Source: Branchiostoma floridae (lineage: Eukaryota; Chordata; Leptocardii; Amphioxiformes; Branchiostomatidae). Taken from it: 64,000 nt of DNA. The notes beneath the pieces were generated by a model. It was not told the DNA's origin. It did not search any database and saw only the letters and a program-made list of their open reading frames with translations. The stretch is taken from the NCBI RefSeq assembly GCF_000003815.2, contig NC_049991.1:11603001-11667000 (forward strand), read 5' to 3'. The position numbers and the translations under genes were made by a program. Below, piece after piece: positions 13,801 to 26,600 of this stretch. How positions within the stretch are numbered: the first letter of the stretch is position 1; the number at the start of each line of letters is the position of its first letter.

Positions 13801-14855
13801 CGTCTTTAATCTCCTCCTTCCCTGTCTTCTGTTGACGTTCATCATGGCAGCGACGTTCTTCATGCCTATCGACAGCGGAGAGAAACTGTCGTTCGGCGTG
13901 TCCATACTTCTGGCCATGGTCGTGTTCCAGTTGGTGTTGAAGGAAGCTCTTCCAGAGTCGGAGACCCTCCCTTGGATAGGTAATTACACTTACTACTGTA
14001 ACTACATACGTACCTTTGTACAATGTCTGGTGACGTAACAAAGAAAATATAGCTAGTTGAATGAATCCACGAAAAATAGTTTAATTGCAAGTTCTTGCCT
14101 AATGGCTTATTGCAAGAATGTGGACTTGAGAAACATGTGTTAGAAACACGGAGAACATAAATAGGACAAGAGCAGTGGTTGACGTTAATGTAACAAGAGA
14201 CTAATTCAAAAAGATAGTGTTGGTTGTGTCTAGGTGAGCTGGGTTTGGGTACGTTCTTTTTGTAAACAGGGGAAGACGAACAGCCCCACTTTGATAAATA
14301 ACAGTGCTGTCTTAATTCGCTACAGGTCGGTACGTCATCATCACCATGATCCTCATGGCCATATCCTTGGCGATGTCGGTCTTCATCATGAACATCTGTG
14401 ACTGCACAGTCTCATCAACCCCCGTGCCCAGCTGGGCAAAGAAGTACATCCTGAACTACGCCGCCAGGTGTCTCCTCATGGGAGACATGTCCAGACTGGA
14501 CGCTGGCGTTCCCAGGGAAACTGAACTGTTGCTGGCCTCTCCTTTCCAAAATGGACATAGTGGAGGTAGAAAAGACCCGACCATCTTGGCATGTGGTCTC
14601 AACAGCGATCCCGGACGGGACGGGACGGAAGGGATCGTCTCACTACTTATATCAAGACTCCAAGGCATAGAAAAACAACTAGAGACATTGAAGACGTATG
14701 CTACCCAACAGGAGAGAAATTGGGAGATAGAGAAGGAATGGCGAACCCTCGCCAAAGTGCTGGACAGAATCTTCATGTTTCTGTACGTGTCTGTTGCCAT
14801 CACATGCCTCGTTGCCTTCGCGGGAACATCGCAGCCACACGGTGGAAATAAATAG
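7785..14855 (+). CDS. Gene A: nicotinic acetylcholine receptor-type (Cys-loop) subunit, non-alpha, six exons
   Basis: Spliced CDS joining 7785-7869, 8341-8465, 12475-12519, 12771-12880, 13432-13979 and 14326-14855 gives 1443 bp and 480 residues with no internal stop. It would be one subunit of a pentameric cation channel in the plasma membrane. Seen: signal peptide about 1-25; Cys-loop C157 to C171 with 13 residues between; loop B Trp178; M1 about 242-265; M2 about 273-293 preceded by G271 E272 K273 (cation-type selectivity filter), Leu282 at 9' and Glu293 at 20'; M3 about 307-330; an M3-M4 loop ending in an amphipathic WEIEKEW segment; M4 about 453-470. Loop C keeps Tyr219 and Tyr229 but has no adjacent cysteines, so it is not a standard alpha subunit. 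Possible N-glycosylation sites lie in exon 2 (NDS) and exon 4 (NDT). A second ATG directly after the first (7788) has the better Kozak context. The paralogue is convergent gene B. The family is certain; the ligand is not shown by the sequence. Confidence 0.93.
8341..8465 (+). CDS. Gene A exon 2: N-terminal extracellular helix and first beta strand
   Basis: The 125-bp exon lies between a pyrimidine-rich acceptor (TTTTTCCTGTAG) and donor GTAGGC. It encodes residues 30-70, including LFREYDSALRPV, the family's N-terminal helix and the start of the ligand-binding domain. A CA-rich tract at about 8270-8300 sits just upstream of the acceptor. Length and phase equal exon 2 of gene B. Confidence 0.92.
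8466..12474 (+). other. Gene A intron 2 (4.0 kb)
   Basis: The intron is bounded by GTAGGC and ACACAG. It contains a 52-bp direct repeat (11686-11737 and 11820-11871) and short unrecognised open frames, with no clear mobile element. Confidence 0.7.
11686..11871 (+). repeat. Diverged 52-bp direct repeat in gene A intron 2
   Basis: Copies at 11686-11737 and 11820-11871 align without gaps with 6 differences in 52. In one shared frame both read a 13-residue stretch starting LQ and containing LRNRINCH, then TGA. Two of the differences form a CGG/AGA synonymous pair. Confidence 0.6.
12475..12519 (+). CDS. Gene A exon 3: 45-bp loop D exon
   Basis: This is the classic 45-bp third exon of nicotinic receptor genes, encoding residues 71-85 (DEKHQTLSMNLWITM). 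The Trp before ITM is the loop D tryptophan of the complementary binding face. Acceptor is GACACAG, donor is GTGAGC, and both boundaries fall between codons. Confidence 0.92.
12771..12880 (+). CDS. Gene A exon 4: 110-bp loop A exon
   Basis: The exon encodes residues 86-121 plus two bases. It includes GWNDTHMRWDP, EYGGVKHL and WKPDIILYE, which carries the loop A Trp and Tyr. NDT is a candidate N-glycosylation site. Acceptor is TTCCCACCAG and donor GTACGT. The length of 110 bp is standard for nicotinic receptor exon 4 and equals gene B. Confidence 0.93.
13049..13355 (+). mobile_element. tRNA-derived SINE, family A, copy 1 (gene A intron 4)
   Basis: A pol III A box (TAGCTCAACTGG, 13055-13066) and B box (GGTTCAACCC, 13119-13128) are followed by a body containing GGACATCTCGGTTGGGGCTG, GGGGCTCCGTGTTTGA and CTGCTACTGGAACAGCAAG. 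The 3' tail is a (GAT)n run to about 13355. It is in sense orientation in the 551-bp intron between exons 4 and 5. Other copies: 42155, 51347 (+) and 47013 (-). Confidence 0.8.
13432..13979 (+). CDS. Gene A exon 5: Cys-loop, loops B and C, M1 and M2
   Basis: This 548-bp exon holds the core of the receptor: residues 123-304 with Cys-loop C157-C171, GPW motif of loop B, loop C (YGEDFDISTPY, no vicinal Cys), M1 and the pore-lining M2. Acceptor is TATCTTCCAG and donor ATAG|GTAATT, phase 1. By hand count 139 of 182 residues equal gene B exon 5, with no gaps. Long open frames on the opposite strand here are shadows of this exon. Confidence 0.96.
14326..14855 (+). CDS. Gene A exon 6: M3, cytoplasmic loop, M4 and stop
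   Basis: The exon opens with RYVIITMILM (M3), runs through a cytoplasmic loop of about 120 residues and ends with M4 and a short extracellular tail (GTSQPHGGNK). Acceptor is TTCGCTACAG. The loop is much less conserved with gene B than M3 or M4, as is normal for this family. An AATAAA hexamer spans the last two codons and the stop. Confidence 0.95.
14847..14852 (+). promoter_or_regulatory. AATAAA hexamer overlapping the gene A stop region
   Basis: The canonical polyadenylation hexamer lies inside the last codons before the TAG at 14853-14855. If used, the 3' UTR would be only a few tens of bases. Other AATAAA hexamers lie at 15720-15725 and 15785-15790, giving a more ordinary 3' UTR of about 0.9 kb. 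Confidence 0.3.
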
Positions 14856-17062
14856 AAATTTATTGAGATGACCCTGAATCATCTATATGAATCACCAATA
14901 TGATTGTAATTAAGGTTATCAGATATTAGATGTAAATAACCTGGAGAGGTGGCGGCAACAGCAAATTTTACTCGTCGCACTTATACTATACTCTGCGTCG
15001 GGTTCCCTGTACAGCACATGACAATGTAATTACAACTTCTGAGCTGAGACTACAACAGAAAATGTACCTCCAAATAATGCTACTACGTGAGAGTGATTGT
15101 AAATATGTTAAGGAAATTGTATATCGTCATTCTGTTACAAAAGCCGTTAAGAAGGATGTATACCTAAAACTATCCAGTAGGTCTCATTTCTATGATTACC
15201 TGCTGTACATGATCAGGGTCACGTAGTAAGCTTAGCCACAGTATCCATTAGTAAAAGAGTTAAAACTACCTTAACTTTGATAGTATTAAGTGTACAGCTA
15301 TGGAATAATGAACCAGAGAATAGCCGAGAAAGCTGTCATTGTTCACGTTTCTCTGCATGCGATCACAACAAGGCTCCCCTTGTTTTACTGTTGTTGTTAT
15401 CTTGACACTGTTTTTCATTTTAAAGTTAAGGAAAAAGTAGACAAACATTCTGAACTGTATAATGCATTACCTGTATTTCCACAATGTACAATCTATCAAT
15501 ACCTTTACAGTTTGCTGTTGACACCATGACTGCATGAATGTAGCAATCTTTCTATGATCTATGTCTATCAGTGACAAGAGTCAAGGATATTGTGAAAGGA
15601 ATTTATGGACGATAGCTAGGTTCATACACTTGATCTATGGATATGGCTCGAACACCTCTGGAATATGTATGACGGGTTAAATGTATATACTGTATGATTC
15701 AGGGTGGAATTGATCAAGCAATAAATAATACATGACATCAGATGGCGGACCATAATATATACTGCATCACCCCTGTTCAGGCGTAATAAAGAATTAATTG
15801 AAGCCATGGATGGATTTATTGTCTGAACTAGCTAGAGGACAAATCTAAAACATCCTAGATCAACATACATTTGATAATGTCTACATTGCATGTGCAGCAT
15901 TGCTGCAATGACAGTAGGATTGTCTAGTAAGGTTTCGCTTTCGGAGTATTCCCTCCACGCGAAATATAACGATGTATTTTACTACTTGCTTAAGCTTGTT
16001 GAAAATGGAAGAAAATGGTACGTGCGAGTGATATTTCCTTACCTGCACGCTATAACAGCAGCAAAGGCTGTCATAGATAGAGACAGAAGTTTCAACTAGG
16101 TACGTTTCCTATGTTAGTTAGCAAAATATCAATCTTATCAATAAATACAAGTTTATTTACAGAATAAGCCGGATCTACATCACTGTACATTACGTTTCCT
16201 GCACGGTAGAATCAATACAACTGTTTTATAACAGATCGTTAACAGGTTCAAACAGTGCATAACTAACAAGCTGGCCCTGTCAAATGGCCTCTGAAGCTCA
16301 ACCCATCAAAGAGACAAATGTAGCTTCAATGTTTCACGACAATTAAATATCTAAACCATCATGAAACTGTAGTTGATGTTCCAGACGTGGTGATCACAAC
16401 CCTTTTGAAAAGTTAAGTTGGGATATCAATACGCCTGAACCAACAGTAGCTGCTATCTAATGTTAACCGCCAGGCGGAGTAGCTACATTGTTTTAGCATT
16501 TTTCCAATGCAGCTGTGACACCTACTACTCGTAGTTACAGGTGACAGTGTATACAGAACGTGAACCCCTTGCCTCAAGTTGTGCCTGCGACAGTTTCATG
16601 GCTAGTTATGGTGCGCAGTATTTGATGTTAAGTTAAACGGTTACGGGGAGTGAAGCTTGCTTGTATCAAGGCATTTAATCTATTGAAAATCTGACTAATT
16701 ATTAGTTTATCGCAGAACAACTGTAACGTCAGAATGAGCCATTTGTCAAGACAATTATCTATCATGATATTTAAGGGACAGGTGTTGTATGTTGACAATC
16801 TTTTCAAGACACATGCACATGTTTACATGTACCCATGTGTCACAATGTGAACGTCACCGAGCTGTAGTAGTAGGGCAATAAAGTTAATGATCCATCCCTT
16901 ACACCCAATGCTGTGCCGTTCCACAGTGTCGGTTCCAATGATAACTTCATAGACCACTAAGTGGGTCAGGTCATTGGAAACCGACACGCTAGCCTGCGCT
17001 ATATCCATCGTAATTTGGGACATTCATTTTATATCACAGTCCTTGGCAAGGCATATATGTAG
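14856..17062. other. Convergent intergenic spacer between genes A and B
   Basis: It should hold both 3' UTRs. Plus-strand AATAAA occurs at 15720 and 15785; minus-strand ATTAAA at 16674-16679 and AATAAA at 16152-16157 are possible gene B signals. A 54-codon open frame near 15070-15230 (YLQIMLLRESDCKYVKEI) is unrecognised. No repeat identified. Confidence 0.5.
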
Positions 17063-17622
17063 TTAGTGGGATGTCGTATTCGTATCTTTATCATCCGCAT
17101 CAGCGGCTGCCTTGGCGTTGAATGAGAATGCAAACAAGCAAGTGAAAGCAGCCACGACATACATGGTAAAGAAAATCCGATCCAAAACCTTAGCTAGTGT
17201 TCTCCATTGTCTTTCAATGCGGGACTGACTCGATGATTCTTTCACGTGATTTGAGATGACGTCCATGGAGTTCTTGATGTTTTTCACTGTACCGAGCACT
17301 TCTTTCATGACCAGATTGTACGCACTGATGTCTTTCCAGCAGCCCCGAACAGTGTCGCAGTCCAGTGTGACGTGGCTGACGTGGCTGACATGGTTCGAGT
17401 CGTCCAGCTCGGACAGTTCCTGACTCTCCCACACCTCCTCCGCGTCGTGAGTCTTGGACAGGTCCCCCATCAGCAGAAACATGGCGATGTACTTCATGAC
17501 AAGTTTCTGCATCCATAGCGGGACGGGACGGGCGTGCAGGGAACAGTCACACACGTTCATGATGAACACGGACATGGCGAGGGAGAAGGACATCAGCACC
17601 ATGGTCACGATCACAAACTCTC
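17063..17622 (-). CDS. Gene B exon 6: M3, cytoplasmic loop, M4 and stop
   Basis: The exon starts with EFVIVTMVLM (M3), has an acidic and Ser/His-rich cytoplasmic loop including a HVSHVSHV repeat, then the WRTLAKVLDRIF motif shared exactly with gene A, M4, and a hydrophilic tail rich in Asp, Lys and Thr. Acceptor is TTTCCCCAG. The stop TAA is at 17063-17065. Confidence 0.95.
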
Positions 17623-20600
17623 CTGGGGAAACACACACAGAAGCGTATTGGATTAAGGGCCCTTATTTCACAAGTATTGCCATATAAACATAGAATACTG
17701 TCCAAATTGTGACTGAGGCTGTACACCTTCCTCATGAATGGAGTATATTATCACAGACAGACAAGTATTGTTGATCATAATTGGGAATGATTTTAGGTTT
17801 AAAGATTAGTGAAAACTGTGCAAACACTTTAGTTGATAATATCTTTATACAATTCAACGTAATTAGATTCTGGACCAAGATGATAAATGCAGTTGTACAT
17901 TTTGGACGTCTGAACTTTGTTTGATGATCAGGTTCCTTGCTCTTAATGGACATGACATTGGAGAAGGTATTATTACGATTAAGATCCATCAATGTACCTG
18001 ATATGAAACATGTATATGCAAAATAGAATCTATCCCTCACCTATCCAGGGTAATTTGTCTGATTCGGGTAGGACTTCGTTCAGGACCAGTTGGAAGACAA
18101 CCATAGACAGCAGCAGAGACACTCCAAACGACAGTTTCTCTCCGCTGTCAATCGGCAGGAAGAACGTCGCAGACATGATAGACGTCAGTAGCAGACAGGG
18201 TAGCAACAAGTTGAAGACGTAAAATGTCGACTTTCTGCGCAGCTCGAGTGTGAAGGTGACGTCAGCATATGGTGTCCCGATGTTGAAGTCTTCACCGTAA
18301 GTCTCCACGTTCCTCTCCGCTACAAACGACAGGATGTCCCACTCCGCGTGGTCAATGAACGACTCCAAACTACCATTTCCGCCCATGCTCCTCATGTCCA
18401 CTTCGAACCCACTGTGGATCCACGGTCCAAACGCCAGTTCGCACTTTTGAACGTCAAACGGAAATGACGACACGTCGATGTCACAAGACGACGACGTCAC
18501 GGACGGGATCTCCCAGAGCACGTAGCCCCCCTGGTGAATTTTGACGAACATCTCCCCTCTCGACCAACCGTCAAAGTACGGGTCAACACTACAACAGAGA
18601 CGAGCACCGTCAGAGTTAAACCATGTCAGTCATTAGATCGTATGCTCAAACTAATGAGTAGCGCATGCATTAGATTGGTGCAAAACAATAGCGATGAGCA
18701 GCAGCTACAGGTCCAAAACAACGTTTCCAAAGGCAAAGAAAAAGTTGGACCAAATCGCAGTTGGGAAGGACGTTTGGGGAGCACGTTGTATTAGACATCA
18801 CATGGCCTTTGGTTTATACATTGGCTTGCATAGGGCAGTACTTTTACATCTCCATGTGTGAAATGTCCTGACCAGGTGCTCGGGAGCAGGGCATATCAAT
18901 AGTTTAACCAGACAGACGTACGAATGATGTACTTGGCGCCGAGGAGGTCATGGGTAACGCCAGTGTGAAGGTATTTCGATGAAAGGGTCTGACAGTCCTG
19001 ACATGCAGGTCTGATTTTGGATTCTCAAGTTAATGATAAATGGCGTGAACTAGACAGATATCCGCAGTGCAAAGTGATTACTAATAGCTCAACTCTAAAT
19101 TGTACACGTAGAGGCGCCACAGTTAAGTTGGAATTTCCAATGAACTTGAATGATGCCATTGCACCGGACTTTTCCACAACCTCTTTTGCTGGTATAGCTA
19201 TGCACGATGAACCAATGTGTGACCTCTGTCTTCTTCAGATTCATTGGCTCATATTCAAATTGTCTCATATTGTTAAATAAGTATTGTCAAGGGCTATGTA
19301 ACAAAATATGAAATAGTTAAGAAAGTTCAGTTAAGTTAATGAAGTTTTATGGGGCAAACTGCTGCAACTCAAGGGGGTTGCTTTGGGGTGACACTAGTGT
19401 TATATGAAGAACTCCAAAAAAGCGTTCATGTCCCAGAGTCATTTCTTATATCTGAACTGAAAGTATGTGAAAAATGTGGTTATAGTGTACTTCTACGAGC
19501 ATTACAAATGCATCAATTATTTCTTAACGAAATCATCAAACATTGTAATTTCCGTGACTAATTGTCCACCAACTCGTTCGGTTTCCTCTTGATTGTTTCT
19601 CTTACGTTATCCATCTTGTGCTCTGGGCTCTGTTTTCACTAGAGGTTATTGTCTTCATATTTGTCAATGTGTTTGAGCGTTTCAGTTCTTAGACGTAATT
19701 TACTTTTTGCTCCATCATCATTAAATAGATGTGAGCAAAATAATCATTGTACGTTTGTAGCACATGCCAAGTTCCAACACTATCACTTAAAGCGTTGCAG
19801 AAACCGCATTATTCCCTTTGACATGTTGCAAACACCATGGCCAGGTGTTTCTGTGATTGGTGATTTGCATGCATGTCAGAGATAGAGCGGGAGCAGGGTT
19901 GATCCCTGAACTTGGCCGTCCCTATTATCCCTGAGTGCTATGACCCCGGGTCGGCACGCAGACATTTGCCTGGTACGATAGTCAGGCCAAGTCGACCCTC
20001 AGAGCTTCGGCAGTCACTTCATGTTGTGAAATTTGTCGACAAAGTGTATTGCTGGTAACAAGTTGCGCACATGCTCAGAAATCAATGCGCATTATGTTGC
20101 ACTGTTAGTGTAAAATGCCCTCCTGTGGTCCATAAAGAGTATGACTACCTCAGCCATATAATCGCCCGAAACACTGCTGTTGAATCGTACCCGTGATGCA
20201 TTATTCAGTCTAGAGGAGCATCCTGTCGGTAAACAAACGGTTATTACGTGTGCTGAAATTAATTCAATCTCGTTCTTAATTTGAAGGCATAATAATTATC
20301 TGGAAATCACTGTAGTTTTGAATGCATTGACATTTTTTTATCTAAAGATGGCGTAGACACGCTTGGATCTCTCTCACACACCGACAACGCCTTGGAGTAC
20401 CCAGGTAGATTAGAACTGCAAAATGGACGGCCACAAATACCCTCTGAAAAAAATTGCTGGTTTCTGACCTTTCTACGAAGATTACCCTTTTGCCGTTTGT
20501 CAGGATTTATACTGCTGTAGTAATTTGTCACAGGGATCAGGACCCACCACTGCTTTGTTCACACACTGCTTGTAATCACCAGGTAAGCCTTGACGCGGCA

Positions 20601-23600
20601 GGTTGGCATAATTGAACAAAACAAGTCTGTCGCGATGTGATCTTTATGATTAATTACTTGGAAGATTAAAAGGCCCAGTTATAATTGGTGCTTTTGACTG
20701 ATGCAGTGATTGACATTCACTTGGGATGATGATTGCAACGCATGCAAATGTGACAGCCAGTTGCGGGGCAAAAAATGAATATCAAGCTGCTAATCATGCA
20801 GACTACACAACATCGTTTCCAATTATGAATATGTTACAGCATGATGGGTTCACATATTAGTTTTAACTTACTTTTGGTAGAGAACAATGTCCGGCTTCCA
20901 CACCATGTCGGCAGGGACTGTAAAGTACTGAAGGTTGTTGTAGTCTGTTGCATTCCAGGTCAGGTTCGTGTCATTCCATCCCTAATAGGGCAAATATAAC
21001 GTTAGCATTTGTCATTAAGATTAGAAAGAACATGACAGTGACTTGTGATGATGAAGAAGACAGCCATGACTTGTAACTCAGAAATTTGCTTGAACATAGA
21101 AAGTAAACGCAATGGCGTATATAACGTCCTTGGTAAAAGCAAAGTTGGACATATTTAGGTTAGGGCATTGATTAGCATTCTCTTGGTACCTCGCGGTATT
21201 GCTATCTGTGCCATCTAAACAGATCAAGGCATACAGGGCGCGTTTTTTTTCACAAGTTTTGACATGCCGACAACGCTGATGACCTTCCACGCGCCCCAAC
21301 AAACTTTATAGAATGGCGATAGAGAAAACTAGCTTACCATCGTTAGCCACAGATTCGCAGTGAGTGTCTGGTGCTTCTCGTCCTGTAAAACATTATTTAG
21401 TAAAGTTAGTGAAGTTTGCAGGAAGTTCATGCCAAGGGGGGAGTGGGGTGGCTAACCATCCAAGCAATACACATCCAACCATACACATCCAAGGTGGCTG
21501 GCTGACTGTGACCCACAAGCATATTCGCTTGTCGTGTTGCCTTTGAAAATGCAGGAACTGGTACAATTTGAGCAGTACATTTCATTTTCTTGAATTGTCA
21601 ACAGACTAAAGAAGTCCATGTTTGATTTTTGTAACTTCAGTAAAATGGTGTGAAACATAGGTGAGCCATTGATATAAAAATTCACACAAAAAATGGTGCT
21701 CAAACTTCACCAAATTGCAGTGTTTTACTGATTATTGATTTATAATATTATGCTACTTGTGCACCAGATAAACCCAAATGCACCAAATAGCTCCAATGGG
21801 ATTTGTAAAGAAAATGATATTTGATAGTTTTGCCATAATTGTCAACAAATATAACTGATTTAGACCTACAATGTTTACAAAATCTTTCACACAATCGTTA
21901 TCTCTTATCAATTCTTAGTGTTCAATGGAAGTAAAAGGGGGTTATAGGGACAGATACATGTCAGAAAATCACAGAAATACAATATAGTCAATAGGCATAC
22001 ATTCCTTATACCCCTGTCATATTTGGCGAAAATCGATCGGACAACGATTCTGCGACAATCGTCCGAGCCTCGCTTATGATAATAACTTTATTGCACAACA
22101 ATTGTACAAGGTACAAAGTATGGCTTATATGTACCAAGGGCGGTTTTCAGGTGAAAAATACGCTCAACCCTCTGTCGATCTTAAATATGGCCGATCTTCT
22201 ATCGATACGCCCGAAGATCGTGGATAATGTGACAGGGGCATTACGAGAGCGCCTTGGTTATTAGTCAGTTCACGTATGACACCTAATCATGTGGGCCAAG
22301 CTCAAGTTAACGGAGCACCACGAATTGCAAGTAGGATTTTCTCCTAGGTACAAGATCAAGGTTGCACTTGAATCAGATCCGTAAAGTACTGATTGTGCAC
22401 TTGACCTGAAGTTTTCAGTGATTGACTAGGGTGCTTACGTCGGGAATTGCCGACAGTGTTGTGCCGTTGTTAGAATGTCGTGTGAGGTTCCAGTACTGTG
22501 CGGGTACGGCAAAGATGGATGGTTTGTGTATAACCCTTACACGACCTCATGCGCTGGTCAGATAAGAGGTAATGCGTGGGTCAAATTTCCAAACCGGTGC
22601 GCGGCCGCGGAGTGTGCGAGAACTAAAAGTGTGGACGAGGTCTACTCTCTCCTTCCAGACATCTCTGTCCTCCATAGCGTTCTTTGGTATAAAAGACAAC
22701 ACAAAACACACAAAACCTGAAAAAAATAGTCAGGAGCATACTCTTTGTGTATTTTTTTTATAAACACATTCGTTTTTCGTCCATATTAGTAGCCCGACCT
22801 GGCTCAGTTGTGAGTATTGCTTGTATAAGGTGTGTCATGTCAATATCTCTAACGTACGGCGTTACAGAAGCAATCAAGAAAACGAATGCATTGTTTTACT
22901 GAACACCTATTTCGAAAAGTATGACTTTTACCGAATATTTCAAAGAAAGTTACAGTTATGTTTGGCATAGCTGTAATTCATTCTCCCTAGCTCATCCAGT
23001 CCACACGTATAAGATAAAAGCCCTGGGTGTCTGGCTTATGTCACAGGCGTATGAGTGGTTAACGCCATTCAACACCAGCAAGGCTAGAAGTACCACTTAA
23101 ACAATCATGCTATATAAATGTCGCCTCTACCCGAGCCACCCTGTACATAACAATTATAAAACTGTGACAGCCAGAAAATGCAAAGGTTGCTCTACGTGTG
23201 ACGCAAACGAGATTCAAACAGCGAAGAATGCCAAACTATTTCATCAGATCAATATTTAAGTTATCAAAGCAGAAATGAAAATTATTTTCTATTCCTGGCA
23301 ATTCCTGGCAATTTGCAGTGTGTTTCAGAAATTCTCACTGGATTCCAGCTATTTGTGCCCGTTCTTTTGGCTGGCCCGAAAGTTTTTGACATGTTAAAAA
23401 CTGTCGAGGTGCATTCGAAGTGGAGAAATATCGAATGGTATTCAAAGTGGATTCTAAGTGTATTTTAACTATTCTAACTGCAGTATGACGGCATTCTGCG
23501 GCATTCCAACATTATTCGAAACATTCTTATCTCATTCGATGGAAAAGTGAAACGGCAAGCCACCTCGAATCCTGCCAGAATGTGGAAGAATATCTGCAAT

Positions 23601-26600
23601 GCAGTGAGAATTTCTATAATACACTAGAAATTCCCAGGAATAGAAAAGAATTTTCATTCTGACGGCATTTTGGCTCATTCCTTCTCTTGTGAAGGGGATA
23701 TAAGGTCAATTTGGAATTAAAGTTATAAAGTTATCAAAGCAGGACTAATAATATTCAAGTATTAAAATCTATAGCACCCATTTAGTTAAGCTCTCCATAC
23801 ATTGGTAAGCTACTGTTGCTCCCTGACATCCACACAAATTGTGATCTTACAGATCACCGCCAAAACTTGGTGTATCAATTTTTGTTCGATGAACTTGACT
23901 ACGACTTCTAGATTTGGCTTGAGTTTTCGGCTGACAGTGACTAGCTAGACTTGTCACAATCTTCGTTCCCAATAGACAGGGAGAAACCCGGGTTTTGTCT
24001 TGGAATCTCCAAGACACAGCAAGGTGTTCATTTCCCTTAGGGCCGCTGGAGCAGTCCTTATCGCAGTGAGAACACCCGGGCGCTCTCATCTTGATATTCA
24101 TAACTGTTACCTCTGTGTCGTATAAAACACATCTTTATCTGTAGCAAAAGACCTTATCTTTGCCGTCAAATTTCAACAGAGAATGGGTCTCATCTACGGG
24201 TTAGAAACGTACACCACCAGTCTGTTCTGGTGAGTGCATTGATATACGAAAAAAATATGAATAAATACATTATATTATATGCTGTATTTGATGAAAGAAA
24301 TCTCCCTATCATTACTGGATGCTACACTTGTCCCAAATGTGAATGAATGAATGAATATCTGAAAGACAAAAATGGGTGTGAATGATTGCGTGCCATTAGA
24401 ATGAAACAGCCTGAAACACGGAAAACCTGCTAAAATCGTACATCTATCAACTGTCGTCGTATGGATTACTTAGTACAGGTCTCTGCCTTAATCCCCTTCA
24501 ACTGTCCATGTTATTGTCAGATCTACCAAATAAATTGAATTTGGGTATAGGGAATTCGAATGAAAAACCGTTTGTTTAGTTATTTAGGTCGATATTTTCC
24601 ATCGCAATTCAGACCCTGGACATATCACTCCATATCAACCGGCTGGATCTCAGGCGGTGCATGACAACTACTAGTATCTCAGGCCGCGAGCAGGGATTTA
24701 GAAAAAAAAACGTTGGTAGCGGTAGAGATTAAACAGAGCGCTCCAAAAACATCATTTGTGTGTCCTGTTGTCTTTCATCACTTACTTGTCTTTTTTGGCA
24801 TCTTGTACGTTCTGTATGCTATTTCCAAGGTTAACGCAAATGTAGTTCAGAACGCAGCTACGCAGCTTCAGCGAGATGCCCCCTTTAAGGTTTGAAGTCA
24901 GTATCATTGAGATTGCAGAGAACCGTCTATGGTCGACCTGTAACCACTTAGCCAGGAGCATACCATTAAAACTCACCCTGCCGAATGGTAGGACTGGTAA
25001 TAATAGAGGTTCCAAGCTCCCGAAACTATTTGCATGAATTGTCCCCGAACTATTGAACTACGAGATAACTCTATGGTCCGGGTCTACGCTAGTGTTCGAA
25101 GTTCAACTGTACAAATATACAGGTCAGCTTCTACATAAACATAATCTAGCACCAATGGCAATTTCCAGTGCATGTGCAACAATGAATTTGAATTATCACT
25201 TCGCAAAGGCTATCACCAATTTAAGTTTCTTGGGTTGTGTAACATGCAGAATGTATTAGCTGTCAGTGAACTACCGAATTACATTGTGATGATGATTACA
25301 TCAAGGTACATTGTATATTGCCAATACAAAGTGCACTTAAGGCCCCTTCACACGAGAGCAAGAGTGAAAATTCTTTTCTATTCCTGGCAATTCCTGGCAA
25401 TTTGTAGTGTGTTCCAGCTATTTGTGCACGTTCTTGTGGCTGGCCCGAAAGTTTTTGACATGTTAAAAACTGAATGGCCGAATGGCCCCGAATATGGCAC
25501 GAATTTTCCAAATACTTCATTACGGTTGGTTCTGCTTGATTCCTGCTAATTCAGTTTCAGTGTGAATTGAAGGCCCTATTGAGCACGTCAATGTCAAACA
25601 ATGCACAAGTTGCAAGGCCTCGTCAGATGCACTCAACAGACAACCAAAACTGGCATTTAAACATCCTAGAGGAACAGCAGTTCCCTGCGCCACGGTACGC
25701 CGACTACAGGAGACCCAGAAACTATCGCCTTGCCGGGTTCATTCCAAGACAGGTCTAATCAATACAAACTTTTTGTTGAAGCGTTGCCTATGATTAGAAA
25801 CCTGATGTATCAATATCAGTAAACGACTGCTGATTTCCAACAGCTGCACGCCGGCTCCATTATTCACGATAAACAGAATAAGCTCTATAACGTTATGGCG
25901 TTCCACAGCCACAAATATATGTTCTCATCCACATTCTGCTACTCTAAGGGAGTATTGATTCACCAAACATTCCATGACCCCATTTTCTGAAGAAGCTAAT
26001 CTCTTTGATCATGAATAATACAAGAGTGCACTCTGCCTATTGCGATGGATTACAGAAAGTTCTCCGTGACTTTGGGAGAACATTACCCATTGTGACCGCC
26101 ATGAATTCGCTCCAATTTCGTCTTAACCAGTTTTCCTATAACAATCATGAATATAATGCAGGTAAATGCCGGACGTTTTAGCGAATACTTCCACTGAACG
26201 TGATAAAAGCGGTACTATATTTTTTCAATCAGTTTTCCAATAACTAGAAGGAAATGGCCGGTGGCAAGCTGCTTTGTTCTAAGCTTGACGTATGCAAGCC
26301 TCAAATATACCGATCATCACCTTCCAGTGATCTCATTTCCACCCTAATATTCAGCAACGTTGTTCATCCTGTTACAATGCTGTTGAAACACAATGTTGGT
26401 ATTGCGATCGAAATTGATTTTAGAGGTTTCCAACTTGATGTTGACTTAGATCAATGCAAGGTATTATCTGAAGTGCCCCCATCCTCATTGATACGTTCAT
26501 CGCAACGGCAATTTTCCTGTGAAGGTCATCGTTACTTGCTGTGGGATAAGGCAGCATCTACCTTTCAACAGAAAGCCAGAAACAAGATGTCTGAATGTGT

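Noticed and set aside
13532-14041. A 169-codon open frame on the minus strand
   Set aside because: It lies exactly antisense to gene A exon 5, has no domain of its own and is explained as a shadow of biased coding sequence.
14456-14803. Open frame on the minus strand opposite gene A exon 6
   Set aside because: Shadow of the exon; no recognisable motif or splice context.
17214-17516. Second minus-strand frame inside gene B exon 6
   Set aside because: Overlaps the true frame, lacks membrane segments and is out of frame with the splice sites.
22475-22720. Cys-rich open frame (MSCEVPVLCGYG start) in gene B intron 2
   Set aside because: No signal peptide, no recognised cysteine spacing and no splice support.
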